In this document: piece by piece, positions 8,689 to 16,947 of the stretch
Layout: each line of letters opens with the position of its first letter
How positions within the stretch are numbered: position 1 is the stretch's first letter
NCBI GenBank assembly: GCA_023150915.1
Contig: JAKLKA010000006.1
Location: 51,162 to 115,161 of the forward strand
Origin: Polyangiaceae bacterium
Lineage (GTDB): Bacteria; Myxococcota_A; Polyangia; Polyangiales; Polyangiaceae
Direction: 5' to 3'
Length of the DNA stretch: 64,000 nt
Program-made: the position numbers and the translations under genes
The notes under the pieces: generated by a model
Told to the model about the DNA's origin: nothing
Seen by the model: only the letters and a program-made list of their open reading frames with translations
The model's database searches: none

Positions 8689-8915
8689 CTAGGCGATCAC
8701 CTCGACCCGAGCCCGGCAGCCCGGGACGCTGGCCAGGGCCTCGTCGCGCGTCAGTGAGGGGCGCGCCCAACGCCTCGGCGAGCGCCAAGTACAGGCCATC
8801 GTGGATCGTCACGTTGTCGCGGAGGTGGAAGGCCCGCCGTAGGAGCGAGACGTGGTCGTAGCGCGTGAGGCGAAGCGCTTCGAGGTCGTCGAGGGCGACC
8901 TGCGCGACTGCGGCG
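8689..8915 (-). pseudogene. Second PIN-domain toxin remnant, N-terminus lost and frameshifted
   Basis: The minus strand reads LDDLEALRL, then LLRRAFHLRDN, then HDGLYLALAEALGAP, the standard C-terminal half of a VapC toxin including the conserved Asp before G-L-Y-L-A-L-A. At GAP the frame shifts. Dropping one base near 8751 restores LTRDEALASVPGC and VEVIA before a TAG at 8691-8689. The N-terminal strand with the first catalytic Asp is absent and no antitoxin lies next to it. Upstream on its strand it runs into the aroC leader. A decayed gene. Confidence 0.55.
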
Positions 8916-9015
8916 CGGTCCGAGCATGGCGGTTTGGCGCTCGACCTCGGGGGGAATCCACAGACCCGTTCAAAAGGACCACAACGGGTCGGCAATCGAC
9001 CTATTCTTCGGCCGC

Positions 9016-10095
9016 GTGTCAGGCAATTCCTTCGGCGAGCGCTTCGTGGTCACCACCGCCGGCGAGTCCCACGGGCCCGCCAACCTGGTGATCGTGGACG
9101 GCTGCCCGCCGGGGCTGCCGCTCGACGAGGAAGATCTGCGGGGCGATCTGGCGCGGCGGCGGCCGGGTCAGAGCCGCATCGTCTCGCAACGGCTCGAGGC
9201 CGACGAGCCCGAGATCCTGTCTGGCGTGTTCGAGGGCGTGACCACGGGCACGCCCATCGCCGTCTTGATTCGGAATCAAGACCAGAAGAGCCAGGACTAC
9301 GACGCGATCCGCGACAAGTACCGGCCGGGGCACGCAGACTTCACCTACGACGCGAAATACGGCCGGCGTGATCACCGCGGCGGCGGAAGGGCCAGCGCGC
9401 GCGAGACGGTGGCGCGGGTGGCGGCCGGGGCCATCGCCAAGAAGCTGATCGCCACGGCCTTCGGCGGCAGCGTGGTCGGCTACGTGGTTCGGGTCGGTGA
9501 CGTGGTTGCGAGCATCACCGAGCCCGTGACGCTCCAGGCGGTGGAGCAGAGCCCGGTCCGGTGCCCCGATCCCGAAGCTGCCGCGCGCATGCAGGCGTTG
9601 ATCGAGGCCGTCCGCAAAGACCAGGACTCGATCGGGGGCGTGGCCGAGGTCGTGGCCACGGGTGTCCCCGCGGGGCTGGGTGAGCCCGTGTTCGACAAGC
9701 TCAAGGCCGATCTGGCCAAGGCGCTGTGCTCGATCCCGGCGGTGGTCGGCGTGGAGTTCGGGGCGGGCTTCGCCGCGGCGGCGATGCGCGGCAGCCAGCA
9801 CAACGACCTATTCGTGCCCGAGGGCGGGGGCGTGGTCACTGCCGACAACCGCCATGGCGGAACGCTCGGCGGCATCTCCAGCGGCATGCCCATCGTCCTG
9901 CGCGCCGCGGTCAAGCCCACCTCCAGCTTGCCGCGCGCGCAGGCCACCGTCGATCGCGACGGTGCACCGACCACCATCGTCACCACCGGCCGCCACGACC
10001 CGTGTCTGCTGCCGCGCTTCGTGCCCGTGGCCGAAGCCATGGTCGCGATCGTGCTGGCCGATCACTGGCTCAGGCAGCGGGCCATCCGGGGCTGA
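9016..10095 (+). CDS. aroC: Chorismate synthase
   Basis: 359 aa from a GTG whose product begins SGNSFGERF, aligned with the start of the family; an upstream ATG at 8926 would add 30 residues of unlikely sequence that overlap the toxin remnant. Family motifs are clear: GESHGPANL near the N-terminus, RDHRGGGRASARETVARVA in the middle, and DNRHGGTLGGISSGMP toward the C-terminus. The cytoplasmic enzyme converts EPSP to chorismate using reduced FMN, the last step of the shikimate pathway. It stands alone here, without other aro genes. Confidence 0.95.
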   Translation: MSGNSFGERFVVTTAGESHGPANLVIVDGCPPGLPLDEEDLRGDLARRRPGQSRIVSQRLEADEPEILSGVFEGVTTGTPIAVLIRNQDQKSQDYDAIRDKYRPGHADFTYDAKYGRRDHRGGGRASARETVARVAAGAIAKKLIATAFGGSVVGYVVRVGDVVASITEPVTLQAVEQSPVRCPDPEAAARMQALIEAVRKDQDSIGGVAEVVATGVPAGLGEPVFDKLKADLAKALCSIPAVVGVEFGAGFAAAAMRGSQHNDLFVPEGGGVVTADNRHGGTLGGISSGMPIVLRAAVKPTSSLPRAQATVDRDGAPTTIVTTGRHDPCLLPRFVPVAEAMVAIVLADHWLRQRAIRG

Positions 10096-10107
10096 CGAGC
10101 GGCCGGT

Positions 10108-11400
10108 TCAGCCCTTCCCCAAGCGCCGCCGCAGGGTCGTCCGATCCACTCCCAGCGCGCGAGCGGTGCGCGCGGCGTTGCGGCCCTGGGTTTCGAACAC
10201 CCGCTGGACGTACCACTCGACGACCTCGCGGAGCGGTGCGCGAAGATCGCGAATTGCCTCGGGCAGGCCGTTGCCCGCGGGCTGGTCACCCCTCGAGCGG
10301 GCGGGCTCGATCTGCGGGTCCAGGCCCAGCATCAGATCGCGGAGAACGTTCTCGAGCTCGCGCACGTTTCCTTTCCAGTGATGTGAGCGAGCCGTGCTTC
10401 CCCGTAGCCAGCGCTCGATCGGTGGACGCTCGACCAGGGTCTGCTCACCCAGCGCGGCGTCCAAGATGCCGCGCCCGATCTCCAGCAGGTCTTCGGGGCG
10501 CTCACGCAGCGGGGGAAGGCGGATCACGTGGCCGGCGAAGCGCTCGTAGAGGTCTCGCCGGAAGAGGCCGCGGTCGGCCAGTTCGTCCAGCGGCTTGTGC
10601 GTGGCGCCGATGTAGCGCGCGTTGGCCACGTGCTCCACGTCGGAGCCGATGGGCGCCACCAGGTCGTTCTCCATCACGCGCAGCAGCTTGACCTGGGTGG
10701 TGAGCGGAAGGTCGCCCACTTCGTCCAGAAAGAGGCAGCCGCCCGCAGCCGAACGGATGCGGCCCTTGCGATCGCGCGTGGCCCCGGTGAACGCGCCGCG
10801 GACGTGGCCGAACAGCTCGCTCTCGACCAGCGTCTCGGGAATGGCGGCGACGTTCAGCATTGCCCGCGGCGCACGCGAGCCGTCGGCCGGCCCCGGCGCG
10901 CCTTCGAGCAGCGCGGTGGCGACCGCCTCTTTGCCGGTCCCGGTCTCGCCCAGCAAGAGCACGTCATGGTCGTGGATCAGCTGCTCGAGCTCGAGAGCGT
11001 GGCGCAGCGACTGGCCGAAGCAGGCGGCCCAAGCTTCGCGCCGCACCGCTTGCATCGCGCTGGAGCTTCCGCGCAGTTGCTGCAAGGCGCGGCCGCAGCG
11101 CGCGGCCGCCATCACGATCCGAAGATAGGCGGCGCGCTCGCGCGGGAGTTTGCGCTCCACTGCGCGGGGGAGATGGCGCTCACCCAGCGCGCTGGCCGGG
11201 TCGCCTGGCTCTTCGCACGCCCGTGCCTGACCGACGGCCAGGACGAGCTGCTCGGCGCGAACGGGGTTCCCAGCGTGGAGGGCCGCTCCGACGGCCTCGG
11301 CGAGATCCAAGCGCCGCAGTCGAGCCGACGCCTGTTCCCACTCCGAGCCGCGCGCGAACGGGTTCGCGAGGGCGGCGTGCAGCACAGCCGGGTCGGGCAT
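10108..11400 (-). CDS. Sigma54-dependent transcriptional activator (bEBP)
   Basis: 430 aa from ATG 11400 (an in-frame ATG at 11445 is an alternative). The N-terminal 140 residues are helical and are not a receiver domain. The AAA+ domain has Walker A GETGTGKE (about residue 146), the sigma54-contacting loop GAFTGA (about 200) and Walker B CLFLDEVGD (about 223). A Fis-type HTH with ARTARALGVDRTTLRRRL closes the protein. It is divergent from the NfeD/flotillin pair, whose start carries a matching -24/-12 promoter, so that operon is the likely target. The signal is unknown. Confidence 0.85.
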   Translation of the reverse strand: MPDPAVLHAALANPFARGSEWEQASARLRRLDLAEAVGAALHAGNPVRAEQLVLAVGQARACEEPGDPASALGERHLPRAVERKLPRERAAYLRIVMAAARCGRALQQLRGSSSAMQAVRREAWAACFGQSLRHALELEQLIHDHDVLLLGETGTGKEAVATALLEGAPGPADGSRAPRAMLNVAAIPETLVESELFGHVRGAFTGATRDRKGRIRSAAGGCLFLDEVGDLPLTTQVKLLRVMENDLVAPIGSDVEHVANARYIGATHKPLDELADRGLFRRDLYERFAGHVIRLPPLRERPEDLLEIGRGILDAALGEQTLVERPPIERWLRGSTARSHHWKGNVRELENVLRDLMLGLDPQIEPARSRGDQPAGNGLPEAIRDLRAPLREVVEWYVQRVFETQGRNAARTARALGVDRTTLRRRLGKG

Positions 11401-11505
11401 CGAGTTGGCGAGTATCGCATCAGTTGACGAGAAACACATGGGCATTTCGCACCCAGAACGGCGCTGGGGGCGAGCGCTCCCCACGATCTTCACCGCTTCG
11501 CCCCT

Positions 11506-11521
11506 CGGCACGCGCTTCGCA
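11506..11521 (+). promoter_or_regulatory. Sigma54 (-24/-12) promoter
   Basis: CGGCACG-CGCT-TCGCA matches the consensus TGGCACG-N4-TTGCW at all but two positions, with GG at 11507-11508 and GC at 11519-11520 at the required spacing. Transcription would begin about 12 nt further on, some 13 nt before the ATG at 11545. It lies between a sigma54 activator gene and the operon it would drive. Confidence 0.65.
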
Positions 11522-11544
11522 CTGCGCGATCCCAGAGCCCGTCC

Positions 11545-12201
11545 ATGGCGCGAATTCTCGAGTGGCAAAACCTGGTGTTCGTGCTCGCGCTGCTGCTCGC
11601 GGGCGTGCTGGTGCTGGGCGCGGCGCTCGGGCTGGTGGGCGCAGACGCCGAAGCCGAGCTCGACGTCGACGCCGACGTGGACGCCGACGCGGACGCCGAC
11701 GTGGAGGTGGATGGGGATCACGACCTGCCCGCAGCCGCGTTGGCGCTGCTGGGCGTGGGACGCGCGCCGCTGTCGTTGCTGCTGATCACGCTGCTCGTGG
11801 CTTTCGGGGCCACGGGCCTCTGCCTGAACTTGCTGCTCGAGCCCTGGCTGGGATCACCTCTGGCGCGAGGGGTGCTGGCCGTGCTCGGCGCTGGGTCGGC
11901 CTCGATGCTCGCGGGCGGCGCACTGTCGCGCCTGTTCGCCCGCTTCGTCCCCGGCCTGGAAAGCTATGCCACCGAGGCACACGACGTGATCGGGGTCACC
12001 GGCGTGGCCGAGATGCGGATCACCGGGCGCTTCGGCGTGGCGCGGGTCTCTGACCGTACTGGCACCCCGCTCCAGCTTCGGTGCCGGGCCCACGCGGCGG
12101 ACATCCCCAAGGGGAGCGAGATCGTGGTCGTCGATTTCGACGACGAGCGACGGATCTACACGGTCGACTCGACCGCAGAAAAGGACGGAGAAGAGCCATG
12201 A
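11545..12201 (+). CDS. NfeD/YqiJ-like membrane protein with OB-fold
   Basis: 218 aa. One membrane helix at residues about 10-30 is followed by a strongly acidic Asp/Val/Ala run (about 33-60), two more membrane helices (about 72-98 and 105-128), and a C-terminal OB-like domain (GVTGVAEMRITGRFGVARV, residues about 150-200). This is the layout of YqiJ, the inner-membrane partner of flotillin YqiK. Its stop overlaps the flotillin ATG (ATGA), so the two should be coupled. Predicted role: membrane microdomain or stress response together with the flotillin. Confidence 0.8.
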   Translation: MARILEWQNLVFVLALLLAGVLVLGAALGLVGADAEAELDVDADVDADADADVEVDGDHDLPAAALALLGVGRAPLSLLLITLLVAFGATGLCLNLLLEPWLGSPLARGVLAVLGAGSASMLAGGALSRLFARFVPGLESYATEAHDVIGVTGVAEMRITGRFGVARVSDRTGTPLQLRCRAHAADIPKGSEIVVVDFDDERRIYTVDSTAEKDGEEP

Positions 12202-13985
12202 TGTTGTTGGTACTGACGATCTTGGGACTCACGCTGCTTTCGGTGCCGATCGCCGGGCCCGCTCTGGGGCTGCACCTGCCGGCGTCATCCAGCATTCTGC
12301 TCACCGCGTTCGGAGCCGGCCTGCTCACCCTCGCCGCCACGCTCTTGGTGCTGACCCGCCTGTATCAGAAGACCAAGGCGTCGGAGGCGTTCGTTCGGAC
12401 CGGCGCCGGCGGCGTGCAGGTGATCCGCGACGGCGGCTGCATCGTCATTCCGTTCTTGCACGAGCTGGTGCCCGTGAGCCTGCAGACCATCAAGCTGCAG
12501 GTGGTGCGCGAGAACGAAGACGCGCTGATCACCCTCGACAAGCTCCGCGCCGACATTCGCGCCGAATTCTTCGTCCGCGTTCAGGCCGACCGCGACAGCA
12601 TTCTGCAAGCGTCGCGCTCGCTGGGCGAGCGCATGTGCAGGGTGAGCGACGTTAAGGACCTGGTCGAAGACAAGCTGGTGAGCGCGCTGCGCACCGCAGC
12701 GGCCAGCAAGAGCCTGGAGCAATTGAACTCGGAGCGCGACGAGTTCTTGGCCGAGGTGATGAAGCTGGTGGCGGGGGACCTGTCGTCGAACGGGTTGGTG
12801 CTCGAGACAGCGACCATCTCCAAGCTCGACCAGACCGACGAGCGCTTCTTGAAAGTGGAGAACATCTTCGACGCCCAGGGGCGGCGAAAGATCGCCGAGA
12901 TCACCCAGCTGAACCTCACCGAGCGCAACCGCCTGGTGCGAGACGGCGAGCAAGCCCGCAAGCTGCAGGACGTCGAGACTCAGCAGCGCGTGCTCGAGTA
13001 CGAACGGGTGCAGCGCGAGGCCGAGGCCAGGCAGAGGGCGTTGGTCGCCATGGTCGAGGTGGAAGCGACGCGCGAGAGCGAAGAGAAGCGCATCGACGCG
13101 GAGCGCCGTGTGCAGCTGGCAGCGGTCGAGCGCGCCAAGGCGCTGGACGTGGCGCAGCGTCGCCAGGAACAGGCGGTGGAGGTCGCAGAACGCGAGAAGC
13201 AAGAGCAGATCGCCGTTGCCGAGCGGCAGCGTGCCGCCGCCGAGCGGCAACTGGCCGAGGCCGAGGCCGAGCGCGAGCGTGCGCGCCAGTCGGTCGAGAC
13301 GGTACGGGTCACCGAAGTGGCCGAGCGCGAGAAGCGCCGGCAGGTGATCGAGGCCGAGGCCCAGGCCGAGCAAGGGTTCGTCGCCGAGCAGCGTCGCGCG
13401 GATGCCGAAGCGTACACCCTGCGGACACAGGCCGAGGCCCGCAAGCTGGCCGCCGACGCCGAGGCCGAGGCGGTGCGCTGCGCGGCGACCGCAGCGGCCG
13501 AAGCAGAGCGTCAGCGGGCAGCGGGTGAGACCGCGCGCGCCATGGTCCCGGTGGACGTGTCGAAGGCGCAGCTGGAGATCGATCGCGACCGCCTCGACAA
13601 CGTGGTGGTGCCCGAGCTTCGCGCTCGTGAGCAGCACGGTCGCGTGGCGCAGGACTTCGATCTTGCCAAGCTTCGGATCGATGCAGAGCGCGAGATCCGC
13701 ATCGCGGTGGCGAACGCGTCGGCCACGCTGTTCACCAAGGTTCAGGCCAACCTCTATGGCACGCCGGAGGACGTCGCCAAGATCAACGAAGCGTTCCTGC
13801 GAGGGCAGCGCGCCGCCCTGACCAGCGGCGGGTTCTTCGAGGTGGCGGACCCCAAGACCCTCGATGTGATCGAGGGCGCCCGCGCCGGCGTCAGCGAGGT
13901 CGTGGGCGCGGTGCTGGCCAAGCTGGGCGACAGAACCCCTGCACCCGCCCCCAAGCCGAACGGCGGCTCCGCGGAGCAGCAGTGA
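12198..13985 (+). CDS. Flotillin family protein (YqiK-like)
   Basis: 595 aa. The start is fixed by ATGA overlap with the upstream gene. Two hydrophobic segments occupy residues about 3-53, the SPFH/PHB domain follows (about 65-235, with GAGGVQVIRDGGCIVIPF), then a long Ala/Glu/Arg coiled coil (about 240-480) and a C-terminal segment rich in helix. Flotillins oligomerise at the membrane and scaffold lipid domains. The pair with an NfeD/YqiJ protein is conserved widely. The upstream sigma54 promoter and adjacent activator suggest induction by envelope stress, which is inferred. Confidence 0.9.
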   Translation: MMLLVLTILGLTLLSVPIAGPALGLHLPASSSILLTAFGAGLLTLAATLLVLTRLYQKTKASEAFVRTGAGGVQVIRDGGCIVIPFLHELVPVSLQTIKLQVVRENEDALITLDKLRADIRAEFFVRVQADRDSILQASRSLGERMCRVSDVKDLVEDKLVSALRTAAASKSLEQLNSERDEFLAEVMKLVAGDLSSNGLVLETATISKLDQTDERFLKVENIFDAQGRRKIAEITQLNLTERNRLVRDGEQARKLQDVETQQRVLEYERVQREAEARQRALVAMVEVEATRESEEKRIDAERRVQLAAVERAKALDVAQRRQEQAVEVAEREKQEQIAVAERQRAAAERQLAEAEAERERARQSVETVRVTEVAEREKRRQVIEAEAQAEQGFVAEQRRADAEAYTLRTQAEARKLAADAEAEAVRCAATAAAEAERQRAAGETARAMVPVDVSKAQLEIDRDRLDNVVVPELRAREQHGRVAQDFDLAKLRIDAEREIRIAVANASATLFTKVQANLYGTPEDVAKINEAFLRGQRAALTSGGFFEVADPKTLDVIEGARAGVSEVVGAVLAKLGDRTPAPAPKPNGGSAEQQ

Positions 13986-14038
13986 AGCCCTTCCGTGCCA
14001 CCGCCACCGGCGCTGACCTCAGCGCACCGCGCCGGTGG

Positions 14039-14215
14039 TCAAGAGCTTCCGGACTTCGGCACGAGGTGCGCGGTCGCCCAGGATTCGGCGGACAGGTCGA
14101 AGCGGGTGGCGAAGCCGTGGGCGAGCAGCACGCGGACCAGCTCGCCCGGGTTCGCGGCGCGGCACCCGGTCGGCGACACCAGCTTTCGGCATCGCGCCCA
14201 TCCCAGGCCCTTCAC
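14039..14215 (-). CDS. Possible small ORF downstream of the GST gene
   Basis: A GTG at 14215 overlaps the glutathione S-transferase stop (GTGA), the coupling style used throughout this window. It opens a 58-codon frame whose centre, NPGELVRVLLAHGFATRFDLS, has a protein-like composition. No family is recognised. It could equally be the tail of a decayed gene, since this 220-bp gap between the flotillin and GST genes otherwise shows nothing. Confidence 0.25.
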   Translation of the reverse strand: MKGLGWARCRKLVSPTGCRAANPGELVRVLLAHGFATRFDLSAESWATAHLVPKSGSS

Positions 14216-14976
14216 TCTCCAATCGCCAGCACCTGACCCCGCTCTTCGCGGTACAGGCGCAACACCAGCTCGCCGGCGGGCGAGTCGCGGAAGTGGCGGA
14301 CCTCGGATTGCAGCGGGGCGCCAAGGGACGAGAGCGGCGGCAACGGCCAGCCGTATTCCGGGGGCAAGATCACCGGAGCGGCCAGCGACGCGAAGGTGAG
14401 GTCGGCTGCGGTGAAGCGATCGCCGGTCAGATAGCGCCGGCCGTCGCTGATGCGCGCGCTCACGTCGCGGAACACGGCGAGCGCCTGCTCGCGCGAGCGG
14501 GCCGCGCCCGCACGGTCGATCTTCATGCCCTTGCGCATCAGGCCCCGGATCGCGACGAAACCAAGGTCGAACGCGGTACGCTCGGACCGGGACACGCCCG
14601 GCGCGAAGAGGTCGACCACCAGCTGCTTTTCGTCCAGCACGTGGAAGTAGACCAGGCGGCGCGTGTGGGGGCCGAGCTTCTCGTCGAAGTACTCTTCCAG
14701 GTCGCGCGCCTGTCGGCGGGTCTCGCCGCTGCCGTACAGCGCGCCGCTGACCTGACGGTCACACAGCTCGAGGATGTCCGTCGAGTCGGCGAAGGTGCCG
14801 CTGTCGGTGACCAGCACCGGCACGCTGCGCCGCCCGCCCGCCTTGCGCGTGTGGGCCGAGTGGATCAGCGGGACGTGCGGCTCTTCCCGAAACGGCACGC
14901 GACAGCGTGCCAGCGCCCAGCGGGCCTTCTCGCAGTAGTGACTGGGGCCCAGCGTGATCAGCCGGTAGGTGGGCAT
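14212..14976 (-). CDS. Glutathione S-transferase-like protein
   Basis: 254 aa from ATG 14976; a longer upstream frame would run through the ABC ATPase gene. The N-terminus is a thioredoxin-like GST domain (SHYCEKARWALARCRVPF, then VPVLVTDSGTFADSTDIL, the cis-Pro and glutathione-binding block). The C-terminal half is helical with the GST-C pattern YLTGDRFTAADLTFASL. The CEKAR motif places a Cys rather than Ser/Tyr near the active site, as in omega/beta-like classes. Probably a cytoplasmic detoxification or thiol-transfer enzyme; substrate unknown. It is divergent from the sugar importer. Confidence 0.8.
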   Translation of the reverse strand: MPTYRLITLGPSHYCEKARWALARCRVPFREEPHVPLIHSAHTRKAGGRRSVPVLVTDSGTFADSTDILELCDRQVSGALYGSGETRRQARDLEEYFDEKLGPHTRRLVYFHVLDEKQLVVDLFAPGVSRSERTAFDLGFVAIRGLMRKGMKIDRAGAARSREQALAVFRDVSARISDGRRYLTGDRFTAADLTFASLAAPVILPPEYGWPLPPLSSLGAPLQSEVRHFRDSPAGELVLRLYREERGQVLAIGE

Positions 14977-15041
14977 TTTCGCCTTCGCGTAGCCTTGGAC
15001 CCGACGACGGGCAACGAGATTTCCGATATCGTCCGCGGTCC

Positions 15042-16145
15042 GTGGCACAGGTGACCATTCGCGGCGTCGAGAAGCGCTTCGGACAGACGCGGGTTCTGTC
15101 CGGCGTGGACATCGACGTGCCCGACGGCGGCTTTGCGGTGCTGGTGGGGCCGTCGGGCTGCGGGAAGTCGACCTTGCTGCGGCTGATCGCCGGCCTGGAA
15201 GAGGCCGACGGCGGCAGCATTCGCTTCGGCGACCGGGACGTGACCCGTCTGGCGCCGCGCGATCGCGACATCGCGATGGTCTTCCAATCCTACGCCCTCT
15301 ACCCGCACCTGACGGTGCGCGACAACCTGGCGTTCGGGCTCGAGCTGCGCAAGACACCGAAGGCAGAGATCGAGAAGCGCATCACCGAGGCCAGCGAGAT
15401 GCTGGGGCTCGACCCGCTCTTGACACGCTTTCCTCGGCAGCTCTCTGGAGGGCAGCGCCAGCGCGTGGCGATGGGGCGCGCCATCGTGCGCCGGGCCCAG
15501 GTGTTCTTGTTCGACGAGCCGCTCTCGAACCTGGACGCCGCGCTGCGCGCGCAGGTGCGCGTGGACATCAAGAAGCTGCACGATCGCATCGGGGCAACCA
15601 GCGTGTACGTCACGCACGACCAAGTCGAGGCGATGACGCTCGCCGATCGCATCTTCGTGCTCAATCGCGGGCGGGTGGAACAGTCGGGGCCCCCGCTCGA
15701 GGTCTATGCGCGGCCCGCCACGCGCTTCGTGGCGGCCTTCCTCGGTAGCCCGGCCATGAACTTCATCGATGCCGAGCTGGAGCACGAAGGCGGGCGCTGG
15801 GTGGTGCGCGCGCCCGGCGTCAGCGTTCGGCCAAGCGTGAGCGCGCTGGGCGATGCCCCGCGGCCGGGCAAGGTGGTGCTGGGGCTCCGCCCGCACGACG
15901 TCGCCCCGCCCGAAGAGCTGGGCAAAGAGGGCGCTGGCGAGATCCACGCACAGGTCGAGGTGCTCGAAGCACTGGGGACCGAATCGTTCGCGCACTGCAC
16001 GGTCGGCGAGCTCCCGTTCGTGGCACGCTTGCCCGGCGCGTCGCGGCCGGCGAAGGGGTCAGCGCTCTTGCTCGGCATCGCCGCCGAACACGTGCATGTC
16101 TTCGAAGCGGACAGCGGGCGCGCGCTCTGGAATCGGGAGGGCTGA
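15042..16145 (+). CDS. Sugar ABC transporter ATPase (MalK/UgpC type)
   Basis: 367 aa from a GTG. Walker A GPSGCGKST (about 36-44), Q-loop FQSYALYPHLTV, signature LSGGQRQRVAMGRAI, Walker B VFLFDEPLSNLDA and the H-loop VTHDQVEAMT are all present. The C-terminal 130 residues are the MOI/TOBE-like regulatory domain of MalK-type ATPases. It energises the importer encoded by the fused binding protein/permease and the MalG-like permease downstream. The SDR gene follows after 4 nt, so all belong to one operon. Confidence 0.92.
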   Translation: MAQVTIRGVEKRFGQTRVLSGVDIDVPDGGFAVLVGPSGCGKSTLLRLIAGLEEADGGSIRFGDRDVTRLAPRDRDIAMVFQSYALYPHLTVRDNLAFGLELRKTPKAEIEKRITEASEMLGLDPLLTRFPRQLSGGQRQRVAMGRAIVRRAQVFLFDEPLSNLDAALRAQVRVDIKKLHDRIGATSVYVTHDQVEAMTLADRIFVLNRGRVEQSGPPLEVYARPATRFVAAFLGSPAMNFIDAELEHEGGRWVVRAPGVSVRPSVSALGDAPRPGKVVLGLRPHDVAPPEELGKEGAGEIHAQVEVLEALGTESFAHCTVGELPFVARLPGASRPAKGSALLLGIAAEHVHVFEADSGRALWNREG

Positions 16146-16149
16146 CGGA

Positions 16150-16947
16150 ATGGAGGGGTTCTTCGGGACGCGCGCGCTGGTGACCGGGGCTTCGTCGGGC
16201 ATTGGTGCCGAGCTGGCGCGACAGCTCGCAGCGCGCGGCGCGGATCTGGTGCTCACGGCGCGCTCGAAAGACAAGCTGGACCAACTGGCGGCCGAGCTCT
16301 CGGCGAAGCATCGGGTGACGGTGCGGGTGGTGGTGGCGGATCTGGCGCGGCCTGGCGGCGCCGAGAGCCTGGCGGCGGACGTGGACGCGCTGGGGCTGCC
16401 CATCGACCACCTGGTCAACAACGCCGGTTTCGGCGACGCAGGCGTGTTCGCCAAGGCGGGTGCCGACAAGCTGGCCGAGATGGTGCGGCTCAACTGCGAG
16501 GCGGTGGTGGTGCTGTCACGCCACTTCTTGCCGGCCATGCTCGAGCGGCGGCGCGGCGGGGTGCTCAACGTCGCGTCCACGGCGGCGTTTCAGCCCATGC
16601 CGTTCATGGCGGTGTACGCCGCGACCAAGGCGTTCGTGCTCAGCTTCTCGGCGGCGCTGGCCAAAGAGGTAGAGGGCAGCGGCGTGCGGGTCACCGCGCT
16701 CTGCCCGGGTCCGGTGCCGACGGGCTTTCAACAGGCAGCACGCATCGAGCCGGGGGTCGAACGCATCGCGGCGCTCACCGCCGCTGCCACCGCCGAGCGC
16801 GCCCTCTTCGCGTACGGCGCTGGCGACGTCGTTTGCGTTCCGGGCGCGGTGAATCGCGTGCAGACCGTGCTCAGCAAGCTCGCTCCGCGGGGGATGGTGA
16901 CGTCCTTCCTTTCTGCCGCGATGAAGCGCTCGGGCCGCGCGAAATGA
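16150..16947 (+). CDS. Short-chain dehydrogenase/reductase
   Basis: 265 aa from ATG 16150, 4 nt after the ATPase stop. Classical SDR features: the NAD(P) loop TGASSGIG (about 12-19), NNAG (about 87-90), catalytic Ser in NVASTAAF, and YAATK with the catalytic Tyr/Lys, then PGPVPT. The family reduces or oxidises carbonyl/alcohol groups; the basic residues after the first strand suggest NADP. Its position inside an ABC sugar-transport operon, coupled by ATGA to the next gene, hints that it acts on the imported substrate. Confidence 0.9.
   Translation: MEGFFGTRALVTGASSGIGAELARQLAARGADLVLTARSKDKLDQLAAELSAKHRVTVRVVVADLARPGGAESLAADVDALGLPIDHLVNNAGFGDAGVFAKAGADKLAEMVRLNCEAVVVLSRHFLPAMLERRRGGVLNVASTAAFQPMPFMAVYAATKAFVLSFSAALAKEVEGSGVRVTALCPGPVPTGFQQAARIEPGVERIAALTAAATAERALFAYGAGDVVCVPGAVNRVQTVLSKLAPRGMVTSFLSAAMKRSGRAK

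Noticed and set aside
8926..9015. Upstream ATG extending chorismate synthase by 30 residues
   Set aside because: The extra sequence has no counterpart in the family and overlaps toxin remnant sequence; the GTG at 9016 gives the canonical N-terminus.
11401..11721. N-terminal extension of the sigma54 activator to 11721
   Set aside because: It would run antisense through the YqiJ-like gene start and its promoter and has His/Val repeats that are the shadow of the acidic loop.
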